NCBI GenBank assembly: GCA_030446005.1
Contig: JASUSP010000003.1
Location: forward strand, 1-49,475
From: Tepidanaerobacteraceae bacterium
GTDB lineage: Bacteria; Bacillota; Thermosediminibacteria; Thermosediminibacterales; Thermosediminibacteraceae
Length of the DNA stretch: 49,475 nt
Direction: 5' to 3'
Shown here: piece by piece, positions 15,671 to 25,647 of the stretch
Layout: each line of letters begins with the position of its first letter
How positions within the stretch are numbered: position 1 is the stretch's first letter
Translations under genes and position numbers: made by a program
Notes under the pieces: generated by a model
The model's input: only the letters and a program-made list of their open reading frames with translations
Database searches by the model: none
What the model was told of the DNA's origin: nothing

Positions 15671-16540
15671 TCACTTCAGCATTAAGGATAGCAATTTCTT
15701 TAACCAACCGCCAACGGTCTGAGTTTCTACTTCAAGATTCATCCCGGCTGCTAAAAGTTTGCTTGCTATATTGGTCATGCATTTTGATGATAGGCTGTCT
15801 GGGTATTTCAGAAAAAATGGCACCTGTTCCATATTGGCCTGGTACACAGCCTTGTCCTCCAGTATAAATCCAAGATAATTCAGAGAAGTATTCAAAAATT
15901 TTTCCGAGGCATTAATCAATTTTTGAGCGGTCGTTTCGGCAACCTTGTAGTTGTCTGCTTTATTCACGACAATGTGGATCTTTTCCACTTCATCATGAAC
16001 CAACTTTATAACTGCATACGCATCGGCCAGGGCGGTATGCTCTGGTGTGGTAATTACGATTACCTCTTCCGACGCTCTTACGAAATTTATTACGTTCTTC
16101 GAAATCCCGGCACTTGTATCGATTACCATAAAATCTATTGGTATATCGATACTGCTGAAGGCCTTAATTAATATTTGTATTTCACTCTCGGACAAATTCG
16201 CCAAACTATAAAGTCCTGAAGCTCCGGGTATTATCCTTACTCCAGCCGGGCCATGCATTATGATGTCATTCATCGATTTTTGGCCGTTTAATACGTGAAA
16301 CAAGTTGAACTCTGGCGTCATGCCAATTAGCAGGTCGACGTTAGCCAGTCCCAAATCGGCATCTACAAGCAGAACGTTGTTCCCCATTTTTTGCAGGGCA
16401 ATCGATAGGTTCACGGCAAAATTAGTTTTTCCCACTCCGCCCTTTCCGCTGGTTACTGCAAGAACCCGAACCGAATTTGACATTTTCAATCGGAAGTGTT
16501 TTTTCTCCAACCCTCGCAATTTACTTGCCTGGTCATTCAT
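15671..16540 (-). CDS. flhG: MinD-like ATPase FlhG (YlxH)
   Basis: FlhG is a P-loop ATPase that controls flagellar number and placement with FlhF. The N-terminal DQASKLR (3-9) is the motif by which FlhG activates the FlhF GTPase. The deviant Walker A is SGKGGVGKT (31-39), VDADLGLANVDLL follows as the switch region, and a C-terminal amphipathic segment (LKKLLSLML) could bind membrane. Its ATG overlaps the flhF stop by one base (TGATG), so the two partners are translationally coupled. Confidence 0.94.
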   Translation of the reverse strand: MNDQASKLRGLEKKHFRLKMSNSVRVLAVTSGKGGVGKTNFAVNLSIALQKMGNNVLLVDADLGLANVDLLIGMTPEFNLFHVLNGQKSMNDIIMHGPAGVRIIPGASGLYSLANLSESEIQILIKAFSSIDIPIDFMVIDTSAGISKNVINFVRASEEVIVITTPEHTALADAYAVIKLVHDEVEKIHIVVNKADNYKVAETTAQKLINASEKFLNTSLNYLGFILEDKAVYQANMEQVPFFLKYPDSLSSKCMTNIASKLLAAGMNLEVETQTVGGWLKKLLSLMLK

Positions 16541-17655
16541 CAGCTGCTTCCCCCCAGAACAAGGTCAGCAATCCTTGCACCTGAAGCTACTTCTATGTCG
16601 TCCGGGACATTTTGCCCTATAGTGAGGTAAGAGGGACTGCAATTGCTAAAAATTATGGCATTTAATATCAATCCGTAGCTTTTAGTTTCGTCCAGCTTGG
16701 TAAATACGAGTTTTTTGTAGTTGAGTTCTTTGTAACTATCAAGAATCTCGTATACGTCCTTTGCTTTTGTGGTAACGCTTATCACCATATGGACTTCTGT
16801 AGGTTCTACCATCTCGATTAAACTTTTAATTTTCTTAATCTGCATCTTATTTCGCGGGCTTGTACCCATGGTGTCTACTAAAATAAGCTCGCAGTCGGAA
16901 AGCTTTTTCATAACCCTGGGAGCATCCGCAGGTTCAAAAATTACTTCTACAGGAATTTCAAGTAGGTCACCGTAGGTCTTCAATTGCTCTATAGCGCCTA
17001 CTCTATAGGTATCCGCTGCCACAAGAGCCACTTTTTTCTCCAGATTTAAACTGTACATTGCTGCTAATTTCGCTATGGTTGTGGTCTTCCCCACACCCGT
17101 CGGGCCGATAAAAACCACTTTACTCGACTGGTTCTCCGTAAAATTTATGGGCTCCGCTACTTTAATCATCGTCATTATTTTATTTTTTAGACAAGTTATT
17201 ACCGCATTTTTATCCAATCCTTTTTCTGCCACTTGCGGCTTTAGTTCATCAATAATTTCATCTATTAGTTTTCGCTCGAGTTCCGCCGAGGTCAGTTTTT
17301 CATATATTTCGTCCAAAGGCGGCGGTAAATCTTCTGAAGATTTCCCGTAAATCTCTCTTGCCGACAAGCTTTTAAGCAAATCCTTTACCTCGTTAATATC
17401 GTTTTTTATATCTTCCAATTCACGGCTATTTTCACGAACAGGCATTTCGTAAGTAATGGGTTTCAATTGTGGTTTTGGCGTTTGTGCAATATCGCTGGCA
17501 GCTATAACCTCCACTTTTGGTTTGGAAAAAAATCCTAAAATGCCGCCTTTTTTAATTTGTCTTGTCTGCAGTATTATTGCATCCTTTCCTAGTTCGCTTT
17601 TTACCTTGTAAAGAGCCTCCTGTATATTATCGGCCACATAGGTCTTTATCCTCAT
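16540..17655 (-). CDS. flhF: Signal-recognition-particle-type GTPase FlhF
   Basis: FlhF is a membrane-associated SRP-family GTPase that sets the site of flagellar assembly. The variable, basic N-terminal B domain covers about 1-110. The NG domain follows, with G1 [10 protein letters not shown] (184-193), a DTYRVGAIEQL insertion-box region, VDTMGTSPR and the specificity motif TKLDETK near 322. The 371-residue length is typical. It begins immediately after the flhA stop with no gap. Confidence 0.95.
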   Translation of the reverse strand: MRIKTYVADNIQEALYKVKSELGKDAIILQTRQIKKGGILGFFSKPKVEVIAASDIAQTPKPQLKPITYEMPVRENSRELEDIKNDINEVKDLLKSLSAREIYGKSSEDLPPPLDEIYEKLTSAELERKLIDEIIDELKPQVAEKGLDKNAVITCLKNKIMTMIKVAEPINFTENQSSKVVFIGPTGVGKTTTIAKLAAMYSLNLEKKVALVAADTYRVGAIEQLKTYGDLLEIPVEVIFEPADAPRVMKKLSDCELILVDTMGTSPRNKMQIKKIKSLIEMVEPTEVHMVISVTTKAKDVYEILDSYKELNYKKLVFTKLDETKSYGLILNAIIFSNCSPSYLTIGQNVPDDIEVASGARIADLVLGGSS

Positions 17656-19686
17656 CTACAATTTCACCGTCCCCACAGACCTTATCTCAATGTTCGGGTC
17701 GATTTCCTCGTAAGACAGAACCGGGATATCGGGCAGGCTGTGTTCGATTATTTTCTTAAAATGTCTTCTTACAAGTGGACTGGTCAGAACTACCGGCTGA
17801 ATTCCCTGTTTTGCCGCCTGATTTATTTTTTCAATCAACCCACCTACTATCTTTTGAACCACTTCAGGTTCTATAGATATGTAAGCTCCATTTTCAGTCT
17901 GAGATACTGAATTCGATATGTATTCTTCCAGGTCCCTGTCCAAGGTTATCACATTAGCTTTTTTGCCCGGGAAAAAGCGGGAGGTTATTACCCTCTTTAA
18001 CCTTTGCCTTACGTATTCCGTAAGAAGTTCGGTATCTTTTGTAAGGCTCGAATAGTCGCCCAATGCCTCCAATATAGTAACCATATCCCTTATCGGAACG
18101 TTTTCCCGCAACAGGTTGGAAAGTACCTTTTGAATTTCTCCCAAAGTAAAAACTTTCGGCACCAGTTCCTCGATAAGAGACGGGTACTGCTCCTTTAAAT
18201 TGTCAAGAATATTTTTGACATCCTGCCTTCCGATTAGCTCATGGGCGTACGCTTTTATCACTTCAGTCAAATGGGTGGCTAATACAGAAGCAGAATCAAC
18301 CACTGTGTATCCCAGCATTTCCGCTTTTTCTTTTTTCTCGGGGGATATCCATTTAGCGGGTAGACCAAAAGCAGGTTCTCTGGTTTCAATGCCGTCAATC
18401 TCTATCGGCCCACCGGAAGGGTTCATTACCAGATAGTGGTCTACTTTAAGCTCTCCCCTTACTGCTTCGACACCCTTTATTTTTATCACGTATTCGTTGG
18501 GCCTCAATTGGATGTTATCTCTCAGACGCACCATAGGAACTATCATGCCCAGGTCCATGGCGCACTGTCGCCTTATCATGATAACCCTATCGAGCAAGTC
18601 CCCTCCCTGGTTGACATCGGCCAGGGGGATTAGGTTGTAACCGAATTCCACTTCTATTGGGTCAACCTGAAGAAGCGATAGCAAGTTTTCGGGCTTTCTC
18701 ATCTCTTCCAATTCTTTCTCGTGTCTCATTTCCTGCACTTTTTTACTCTCTTTTTCCGATATCCTCTGAATGGAAAGTCCTATATATCCGAGTACACCTG
18801 CCAGCACCAGAAAAGGCAGGTGGGGTAAACCGGGTACCAATGCAAAAAAAGCAAGCAATCCCGCAGCCATATAAAGGACTTTGGGATAGGTAAGAAACTG
18901 CCTTATCAGCCCTTCACCCAAATTGCCTTCACTTGCCGCTTTTGTCACCACGATTCCGGTTGCGGTGGATACAAGAAGTGCCGGTATTTGACTCACGAGC
19001 CCGTCGCCTATTGTTAGAAGAGCGTAGCGATTCAGTGCAGTAACGGCGTCGAGTCCCTGAAATACCATACCCGTAATCAAGCCGCCGATGATGTTTATAA
19101 CGGTAATTATGATACCGGCTATTGCATCACCCTTGACAAACTTGCTGGCGCCGTCCATGGCACCGTAAAAATCGGCTTCCCTTTGAATGTTCATCCTGCG
19201 CTCTCTGGCTTCCGCCTCGGTTATCAGGCCTGAATTAAGGTCGGCATCGATGCTCATCTGCTTACCGGGCATCGCATCAAGGGTAAATCTCGCAGCCACC
19301 TCAGCAACTCTTTCGGCACCGCGCGTAATTACTATGAATTGGATTACGACTATTATGAGGAAAATGATAAAACCAACCAGAACGTTTCCCCTGATTACAA
19401 AATTGCCGAATGATTCGATGACCCTCCCCGCATACCCGTTTAGAAGGATTAACCTGGTTGAAGATACGTTAAGGGCAAGCCTAAAAAGCGTTGCAATTAG
19501 CAACAGTGCCGGAAACGTTGAAAAATTTAGGGGCTTTTCTACGTTCATGGCTACCAAAAGTATTACAAGGGAAAAGGTTATGTTGAACGAAAGTAAAATG
19601 TCCAGTATAGCCGCGGGAAGTGGTATGACCATCATAACGACGACAACTACGGCCAAAATAGCAACAGCCACATCATAAGACCTCAA
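17656..19686 (-). CDS. flhA: Flagellar type III export gate protein FlhA
   Basis: FlhA forms the nonameric export-gate ring of the flagellar type III secretion system. About eight membrane helices lie in residues 1-315, with the conserved RLALNVSSTRLILL stretch near 70 and the ion-path segment LDAMPGKQMSIDADLNSG (about 138-155). A large cytoplasmic substrate-docking domain forms the C-terminal half. The length of 676 is normal. Translation starts at TTG with GAGGGTGAG upstream, overlapping the flhB stop by four bases. Confidence 0.96.
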   Translation of the reverse strand: MRSYDVAVAILAVVVVVMMVIPLPAAILDILLSFNITFSLVILLVAMNVEKPLNFSTFPALLLIATLFRLALNVSSTRLILLNGYAGRVIESFGNFVIRGNVLVGFIIFLIIVVIQFIVITRGAERVAEVAARFTLDAMPGKQMSIDADLNSGLITEAEARERRMNIQREADFYGAMDGASKFVKGDAIAGIIITVINIIGGLITGMVFQGLDAVTALNRYALLTIGDGLVSQIPALLVSTATGIVVTKAASEGNLGEGLIRQFLTYPKVLYMAAGLLAFFALVPGLPHLPFLVLAGVLGYIGLSIQRISEKESKKVQEMRHEKELEEMRKPENLLSLLQVDPIEVEFGYNLIPLADVNQGGDLLDRVIMIRRQCAMDLGMIVPMVRLRDNIQLRPNEYVIKIKGVEAVRGELKVDHYLVMNPSGGPIEIDGIETREPAFGLPAKWISPEKKEKAEMLGYTVVDSASVLATHLTEVIKAYAHELIGRQDVKNILDNLKEQYPSLIEELVPKVFTLGEIQKVLSNLLRENVPIRDMVTILEALGDYSSLTKDTELLTEYVRQRLKRVITSRFFPGKKANVITLDRDLEEYISNSVSQTENGAYISIEPEVVQKIVGGLIEKINQAAKQGIQPVVLTSPLVRRHFKKIIEHSLPDIPVLSYEEIDPNIEIRSVGTVKL

Positions 19687-20762
19687 CCGCTCACCCTCTT
19701 TCCTTTCAAACTGTATACATAAGCCAGTATCTCTGCAACGGCATTGTATAATTTTTCAGGGATTACTTCTCCCACTTCCACCGATTTATACAAAGTTTGG
19801 GCAAGGGGCTTGTTTTCCACAATCGGGATGTCTTCCTTTTCAGCCATCTCTTTTATCTTTTCAGCAATGAAGCCCATTCCTTTCGCTAATACTACGGGTG
19901 CATCATGAATCGATGCATCGTATCCTAAAGCTACGGCTATATGGGTGGGGTTCGTGATTACTACATCGGCTTTTTTGACATCATGTATCATTCGCCGGCG
20001 CAACACTTGCCGCTGAGCCTGGCGTATCCTGGACTTAATTTGAGGATTACCCTCTACTTCTTTAAATTCTTCTTTAATATCCTCCTTTGACATCATAAGG
20101 CTTTTTTCATATTCGTACCACTGGTAAGCATAATCGAAAATTGAAAATCCAAGAAGTGCAATGCTTGTCTTTAACCCCACTTTAAAAATCAAATTTAAAA
20201 AGTAACCTATCGATTCTCCAAAGGTCATTTCCAACATAAAGGCCGCAGTTTCTCTCAATTCATAAAAGGCATTGTAGAATACGTAGATAATCAGGGTTAA
20301 TTTTATCACTGATTTTGCAAACTCTACCAGGCCTTTTTTTGAAAATATCCTCTTGAATCCTTCAGCTGGATTTATTCTTTCGAGTCTTGGAGAAAGGGGT
20401 TCCAGGCTAAAAACAAAACCCACCTGTGCCAAGTTAGCTGCTATGCCTATTAAAGCCGTACCAATGCCAATAGGAACAATCAGCTTGATAAAAAGTAGGG
20501 TTGAAGAATATAACACTTCATAAAGGTCATCAAAGGAAAGGTCCTTCCTTTTTAAATTTTCTATAAGAACATATTTGAGAAACGAAGCTGTATTTTCCAG
20601 AAGATTACTTCCGTAAATTTTTATCATAATTAACCCTGCTAAAAGGATAAGGGTTGAAACGAGCTCCCTACTTGAAAAAACCTGCCCTCGCTCTCTGGCT
20701 TTTTGCCTTCTTCGAGGCGTCGCCTTTTCCGTCTTTTCTTGGGCAAAAAGTTGCAGATTCAT
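19683..20762 (-). CDS. flhB: Flagellar export substrate-specificity switch protein FlhB
   Basis: FlhB has four membrane helices (about 30-215) and a cytoplasmic domain that cleaves itself at NPTH to switch export from rod-hook to filament proteins. The autocleavage motif is intact (N271-P272 in VVITNPTHIAVALGY). The N-terminal EKTEKATPRRRQKARERGQ segment is the family's basic start. It overlaps fliR by four bases (ATGA) and flhA by four. Confidence 0.96.
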   Translation of the reverse strand: MNLQLFAQEKTEKATPRRRQKARERGQVFSSRELVSTLILLAGLIMIKIYGSNLLENTASFLKYVLIENLKRKDLSFDDLYEVLYSSTLLFIKLIVPIGIGTALIGIAANLAQVGFVFSLEPLSPRLERINPAEGFKRIFSKKGLVEFAKSVIKLTLIIYVFYNAFYELRETAAFMLEMTFGESIGYFLNLIFKVGLKTSIALLGFSIFDYAYQWYEYEKSLMMSKEDIKEEFKEVEGNPQIKSRIRQAQRQVLRRRMIHDVKKADVVITNPTHIAVALGYDASIHDAPVVLAKGMGFIAEKIKEMAEKEDIPIVENKPLAQTLYKSVEVGEVIPEKLYNAVAEILAYVYSLKGKRVSG

Positions 20763-21523
20763 GGCCTGTTAATCATTCCCTGAATTACGAACTCCAACAT
20801 TTCGTAACTGCCGTTGAATAAAACATCCAATGTTATTACAAACGCAGGCAATAATATGATTAGGAAAAATACGCCTATGACTATCTTAAATGGCAATCCT
20901 ACTATGAAAACGTTCATTTGAGGTACTGTCCTTGCCATTATGCCCAGAGCAAAGTCCGCAAGCAGGGTAGCAGAAATAAGAGGGATGCTCATTTTAACGC
21001 CCGCTTCAAACATCGCATAAAAACTTTCTAAAACACCGTAAAGCAAATTCTGCCTTAAAACCTGTTCTCCGGGAGGTAATACCTCAAAGCTTTTAATCAA
21101 TGTGCTTAACAGTATATGATGTCCGTTGATGGTCAAAAATACAAGAATTGTAAGTATGTAAAAGAAATTTCCAAGAATGGGCACCTGAGTATTGATTTGC
21201 GGGTCTATAACGCTGACTATGCCGAATCCCATTTCAAAATCTACAATTTCACCGAAAATATATACTGCCGAAAACATTATAAGCACCACAAACCCCATCA
21301 AAAGGCCTACCGCTATTTCCTTTACAAAAAGAGCTACCGTTTCCCAAAGCGCATACGGTACCGCAATTTTATCTACAACGGGATATATTATTGAAACTAT
21401 CAGGGCTGACAATCCTGCACGGGCTTGAAACGGAAATTCTCGCCGGCCGAAAAAAGGTGCAATGGCAAAAAATCCAAAAATCCTAGTGAAAACCAGAAGA
21501 AAATTGATTATTTGTACTTCCAT
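20759..21523 (-). CDS. fliR: Flagellar export gate protein FliR
   Basis: This 254-residue integral membrane protein is a core part of the FliP5-FliQ4-FliR1 export gate. It is highly hydrophobic, with about six helices and the family stretch RAGLSALIVSIIYP near residue 35. The start follows GGCGGAGG. Gene order fliO-fliP-fliQ-fliR-flhB-flhA is conserved. Confidence 0.94.
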   Translation of the reverse strand: MEVQIINFLLVFTRIFGFFAIAPFFGRREFPFQARAGLSALIVSIIYPVVDKIAVPYALWETVALFVKEIAVGLLMGFVVLIMFSAVYIFGEIVDFEMGFGIVSVIDPQINTQVPILGNFFYILTILVFLTINGHHILLSTLIKSFEVLPPGEQVLRQNLLYGVLESFYAMFEAGVKMSIPLISATLLADFALGIMARTVPQMNVFIVGLPFKIVIGVFFLIILLPAFVITLDVLFNGSYEMLEFVIQGMINRP

Positions 21524-21538
21524 TTGTTCCTCCGCCGT

Positions 21539-21808
21539 TTAATAAATGAAGTAGGGAATGCCTCTAAACAGTGTTTCGGTAAAATTGACCATAATACCGA
21601 GCATCCAGGGGCCGAACAAGAGGATTGCCGCCATGACCGCCAATATTTTCGGCACGAAATTCAATGATTGATCCTGAATTTGCGTTGTCGCCTGAAAAAT
21701 GCTAATCAAAAGCCCTACCACCATCCCGATACCCAAAATAGGTGCGGCAACCAGCAGCAATACGCTCAACGCTTCCCTCGCTAAGTAAATCACTGTGTCC
21801 TGAGTCAC
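21539..21808 (-). CDS. fliQ: Flagellar export gate protein FliQ
   Basis: This 89-residue protein has the two membrane helices typical of FliQ (about 12-35 and 50-75), with ISIFQATTQIQDQSLNFVPK between them, the most conserved part of the family. Four copies join the export gate. Translation begins at GTG after GAGGTGGGATG. Confidence 0.94.
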   Translation of the reverse strand: MTQDTVIYLAREALSVLLLVAAPILGIGMVVGLLISIFQATTQIQDQSLNFVPKILAVMAAILLFGPWMLGIMVNFTETLFRGIPYFIY

Positions 21809-21821
21809 ATTTCATCCCACC

Positions 21822-22598
21822 TCAATTAAAACTTGACAAAAGCGAGCTTACCACAAGATTCCAACCATCCACCATCACAAAAAGCAGTATTTTGAACGGA
21901 AGAGAAATCATTACGGGCGGCAACATCAACATGCCCATCGACATAAGCGTACTTGCCACAACCATATCTATGACGAGAAATGGAATGAAAATCATGAAAC
22001 CCATTTGAAAAGCGGTCTTCAATTCACTGATAATAAAAGCAGGTATCAGTACGTATGTAGGTACATCATCCAACGTTTTTACCTGATTTTGAATTTTGGC
22101 GAAATGCAAAAATAGCGCCAAATCTTTTTCCCGGGTCTGCTTGAACATAAAATCCCTCAGGGGTTTTTGTGCCTTTTCAAAGGCCTCTTGAAAACTTATT
22201 TCTTCCCTCAAATAAGGTTGAATGGCATTTTTGTTTATATCGGAAAAGACAGGAGCCATTACAAAATAAGTGATAAAAAGCGCCAATCCTATGAGAACCT
22301 GGCTCGGCGGAACCTGTTGAACACCCAAGCCATTTCTAACGAACGAAAGCACGATGATTACCCGTATGAAAGAAGTCATCATTATGAGAATGGATGGCGC
22401 AAGGGACAGTATGGTGAGAGCAACTATTATCTGCAGCGTCAGCGCGGTTTCTTCAGGGGTATTGGCCGTCCTTACAAAATCGAAAAAAGGTACGGGAGCT
22501 TGAGGCGCAGCAAATGCTTTTGAAGGATTGAAAAAGATACTCGCCGCTAATACTGCCGAACACCATAGATTTATTATTTTTTTATTTTTATTCTTCAT
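21822..22598 (-). CDS. fliP: Flagellar export gate protein FliP
   Basis: FliP is the five-copy core of the export gate. The 258-residue protein has a cleavable signal peptide (about 1-30, ending SKAFA), as FliP proteins do, then four membrane helices. Conserved blocks include [20 protein letters not shown] and [18 protein letters not shown], and [13 protein letters not shown]. It overlaps fliO by four bases. Confidence 0.95.
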   Translation of the reverse strand: MKNKNKKIINLWCSAVLAASIFFNPSKAFAAPQAPVPFFDFVRTANTPEETALTLQIIVALTILSLAPSILIMMTSFIRVIIVLSFVRNGLGVQQVPPSQVLIGLALFITYFVMAPVFSDINKNAIQPYLREEISFQEAFEKAQKPLRDFMFKQTREKDLALFLHFAKIQNQVKTLDDVPTYVLIPAFIISELKTAFQMGFMIFIPFLVIDMVVASTLMSMGMLMLPPVMISLPFKILLFVMVDGWNLVVSSLLSSFN

Positions 22599-23146
22599 GA
22601 TTTGCCATCACCGTCTTTTGCACCGGAAAGATTTTTAAACTTCTTGAGGAAATATTCAAGCTGCATTCCAAAATTTCTGCTAACGTTGCCCGACTTTTCG
22701 GCTTCCTCTATTAATTCGACCATCTTTTCGTCCAGCTCCCCTATCACCCCTATCCCTTTATCCGATACCCCTAAGAGCTTCACACCCGCTGGAGATTTTA
22801 CTATATATATACGGTTTTTCGAGTCAAGATAAAGCACGTCCAATACTTCCATATATTTGCTCTTCCAACCCGAGGGCTTTGCATACCTTGCCATCCACCG
22901 CAGCACAAGAACCGCCAGCACGCATACCAGAACTATCGAGCCCAGATATACTGTGAAACCAATAAAGCTTTTTTCGTAAAAATTTGTTCGATTTTCTCTT
23001 CCGGACTGTTCGAAGTTATAATTTTTTAATTCTTTTATGTCAATTGAAGGAACTTCGCCGTTGTCGGCCAGCACCTTTGAAGTTAAAAACATTATTAAAA
23101 TCATAATCACCATAATTGCCGTATACGGGTAAATTCTTTGTTTCAT
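22595..23146 (-). CDS. fliO: Flagellar biosynthesis protein FliO (FliZ-type)
   Basis: FliO stabilises FliP during export-gate assembly. The protein (183 residues from the chosen start) has a signal-like N-terminal hydrophobic segment, a second membrane helix (about 52-75, [20 protein letters not shown]) and a cytoplasmic FliO domain with the [20 protein letters not shown] signature. The frame is open to 23248, but that would overlap cheY. AGAAGGTAAAGGT sits before the ATG at 23146, which lies between the genes. Confidence 0.85.
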   Translation of the reverse strand: MKQRIYPYTAIMVIMILIMFLTSKVLADNGEVPSIDIKELKNYNFEQSGRENRTNFYEKSFIGFTVYLGSIVLVCVLAVLVLRWMARYAKPSGWKSKYMEVLDVLYLDSKNRIYIVKSPAGVKLLGVSDKGIGVIGELDEKMVELIEEAEKSGNVSRNFGMQLEYFLKKFKNLSGAKDGDGKS

Positions 23147-23159
23147 ACCTTTACCTTCT

Positions 23160-23519
23160 TTACGAAAGTGCTTTTTTAACGGCTTCCACCACCCTGTCTG
23201 GCTGAAAGGGTTTAACAATGAAATCCCTCGCTCCGGCCTGTATGGCATCTATGACCATTGCCTGCTGCCCCATAGCCGAACACATGATTATCTTTGCATT
23301 GGGGTCTATTTCTTTTATTTTCCTTACCGCCTCAATTCCATCCATTTCCGGCATCGTTATGTCCATAATAACGAGGCTGGGCTTTAATGCTCTGTACTTT
23401 TCTACCGCCACGGCGCCGTTTTCGGCTTCCCCCGCCACTTCAAAGCCATTTTTTGTGAGTATGTCTTTTATCATCATTCTCATAAAAGCTGCATCGTCTA
23501 CAATCAAAATTCCCGCCAT
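23160..23519 (-). CDS. cheY: Chemotaxis response regulator CheY
   Basis: This 119-residue stand-alone receiver takes phosphate from CheA and binds the switch. The acidic pocket is D8-D9, the phosphorylated aspartate is D53 (VIMDITMPEMDG), and S81 and K103 complete the active site. No output domain is present. Its position between fliY and fliO is the same as in Bacillus subtilis. N-terminal peptides of both FliM and FliY, just upstream, carry the CheY-docking motif. Confidence 0.96.
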   Translation of the reverse strand: MAGILIVDDAAFMRMMIKDILTKNGFEVAGEAENGAVAVEKYRALKPSLVIMDITMPEMDGIEAVRKIKEIDPNAKIIMCSAMGQQAMVIDAIQAGARDFIVKPFQPDRVVEAVKKALS

Positions 23520-23539
23520 TTTGACTCCTCCTTACACTT

Positions 23540-24643
23540 TTACTGTAAATAATCGATTTTTTCGTTGTAATTTATAATTTCCGTTATCCTCACTCCAAAA
23601 TTTTCGTCAATAACCACGACCTCTCCTTTCGCTATGCGTTTACCGTTTACCAGGATATCCACCGGCTCTCCCGCCATTTTTTCCAATTCGATTATGGAAC
23701 CCGGCCCTATTTCCAGTATTTCTTTTATCTTTTTGACCGTCCGCCCGAGTTCAACGGAAATCTCTAAAGGAACATCCATAATAAGGTCCAACGAAGATTT
23801 CTTGCCCGAAGTTGCCCTATCATCAAAGTCTTCAAGCTCAATCGGCCTAACTTCAACTTTGTCCTTCTCATTTTTAGTAAATTGCCTTTCCTTTTCCCGA
23901 TTCTCTTCAGAAAGGTGTTTTTCCTCCGTCATTTTAACTTCTACATTTTCCGCTTCCTCTGCAGCGCTTTCTTTAGAAGACACTTCATATAATTCCCTTA
24001 CCATTTTTTTTGCAAACGGAACCGACATCAAAAGCATTATTTGGCTTTCTATTAATTCTCCAACCTCCATTTTGAAGGACACTTTCACTATCTTTTCTTC
24101 TTTTTTGAAATAATTCTGCAGCGACTCATCGCTAAAACTAATTCGCTGGAGCTTTGGAGGAGAAATGTTAATATTTTTTTTCAGCAATGTAGAAAGGGAT
24201 GTTGCCGAAGACCCCATCATCTGATTCATGGCTTCGCCGATGGCACTCAGCCTCAACTCGTCCAATTCTACATCTGTGTTGCTTCCATCTCCACCCATCA
24301 TCAAATCAGCTATAATTTTGGCATCCTCTTCTTTTATGATAAGGATGGTGCTTCCTTCAATACCTTCCGTATAGTCCACTATCACCGCTATAAATGGAAT
24401 GGAAAATTCCTTCTGCAATTCTTCGATGGTGGTGATGGTCACATTAGGAGTGGTAATGGTGACTCTGTTTCTCAGCAGCGTATAAAGGGTGGTGGCCGAT
24501 GTACCAATGGATATATTTCCTATTTCTCCCAAAGTGTCTTTTTCCTCTTGGGTGAGGACTTCTCCTTCATTTTTTTTGGAAAGAGTTTTTGCAAGGAGTT
24601 CATTTATTTCCTCTTGCGATAATATTCGATTTTCATCCATCAT
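23540..24643 (-). CDS. fliY: Flagellar motor switch phosphatase FliY
   Basis: FliY replaces FliN in many Firmicutes. It is part of the motor switch and also removes phosphate from CheY-P. Residues near the start (ILSQEEINELL) form a CheY-docking peptide. A CheC-like region follows with two phosphatase helices (TLGEIGNISIGTSATTL and AIGEAMNQMMGSSATSL). An acidic low-complexity linker then leads to the C-terminal SpoA/FliN domain (about 285-365, VPLEISVELGRTVKKIKEIL). GAAAGGGATG points to the ATG at 24643, which overlaps the fliM end; an upstream GTG at 24661 lacks a site. Confidence 0.93.
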   Translation of the reverse strand: MMDENRILSQEEINELLAKTLSKKNEGEVLTQEEKDTLGEIGNISIGTSATTLYTLLRNRVTITTPNVTITTIEELQKEFSIPFIAVIVDYTEGIEGSTILIIKEEDAKIIADLMMGGDGSNTDVELDELRLSAIGEAMNQMMGSSATSLSTLLKKNINISPPKLQRISFSDESLQNYFKKEEKIVKVSFKMEVGELIESQIMLLMSVPFAKKMVRELYEVSSKESAAEEAENVEVKMTEEKHLSEENREKERQFTKNEKDKVEVRPIELEDFDDRATSGKKSSLDLIMDVPLEISVELGRTVKKIKEILEIGPGSIIELEKMAGEPVDILVNGKRIAKGEVVVIDENFGVRITEIINYNEKIDYLQ

Positions 24644-25631
24644 CTGCTTCATCCCTTTCACTTATAACTTTCGTAACCCTTACCGCCAGATGTCCGTTTC
24701 GCTTGCCCATTATTCCCTTATACTTGAGGGTGTCGTGTACGAAAATATCAAGCTCACCACTTACCCGCCTATCCAGCTGGATAACGTCCCCCACATCCAA
24801 GTTTAGAAAATCCCTAACTGTTATCTTCGCCCTTCCTACTTCGGCCCTTATTTCCGCACTGACCCTTTCTAGCTTCTTGGCAATCGTTTGAACGAAACTT
24901 CCGGCACCCTCTTTTTTACTGGTAGAAAGCCAAATTTTGGCGGACAATTTTGGCATAACAGGTTCGATTACTATGTACGGAATGCAGATATTCATCAAAC
25001 CATCGGTTTGTCCGACTTTTGTATTGATGGTGATTAATGCAATGGCTTCATTGGGCGAAACCAGTTGAACAAACTGAGGATTGGTCTCTAGTTTGTCAAA
25101 AACGGGGTCAAGCTCCATTATATCCTGCCAGGCTTCCTTTATAAGTTTTGCAAGTCTTGTGTAAACTCTCTGTAAGATATTGGATTCTATTTCTGTCGGC
25201 TCCCTCGGCTTTTCTTTGTATTCCCCGCTTCCCCCCAGCAGCCTTTCCACTATCGAAAAGGCCAAAGAGGTATCCATGGTAACGATTATGGCTCCTCTCA
25301 GGGGTTGAAAATCTACTATGCCTATAATCGACGGATTCGGGATTGAAGATATAAACTCCGAATAAGGCATCTGGTCAACGTTCGAAGCGTTTACCTGAAC
25401 AAGAGTCCTCAGCTGTGCTGAAAAATATGTAATCAGCTGCCGAGAAAAATTTTCATGAATAAGGTGCAGGGTGGTGAGCTGCTCTTTTGAAAATTTATTG
25501 GGTTTTTTAAAATCATAAACCTTTATTTTCTTTTCGGAAGCCTCTTTTTTAATCTCTTCAGCTTTTATCTCACCTGCGGTTAGTGCATTTATAAGAGCGT
25601 CAATTTCGCTTTGGGAAAGTATTTCGGACAA
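24633..25631 (-). CDS. fliM: Flagellar motor switch protein FliM
   Basis: FliM receives CheY-P and, with FliG and FliY, sets the direction of rotation. The N-terminal CheY-binding peptide ILSQSEIDALINAL is intact (4-17). The CheC-like middle domain (about 45-230) lacks the phosphatase residues, as expected for FliM. The C-terminal SpoA domain (about 255-325) contains KITVRDFLNLDVGDVIQLDR. The length of 332 is normal. Confidence 0.96.
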   Translation of the reverse strand: MSEILSQSEIDALINALTAGEIKAEEIKKEASEKKIKVYDFKKPNKFSKEQLTTLHLIHENFSRQLITYFSAQLRTLVQVNASNVDQMPYSEFISSIPNPSIIGIVDFQPLRGAIIVTMDTSLAFSIVERLLGGSGEYKEKPREPTEIESNILQRVYTRLAKLIKEAWQDIMELDPVFDKLETNPQFVQLVSPNEAIALITINTKVGQTDGLMNICIPYIVIEPVMPKLSAKIWLSTSKKEGAGSFVQTIAKKLERVSAEIRAEVGRAKITVRDFLNLDVGDVIQLDRRVSGELDIFVHDTLKYKGIMGKRNGHLAVRVTKVISERDEADDG

Positions 25632-25647
25632 ACCACTGACCTCCTTG

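Noticed and set aside
23147-23248. Longer FliO start at 23248
   Set aside because: It would overlap the end of cheY, and a good ribosome-binding site lies before the ATG at 23146.
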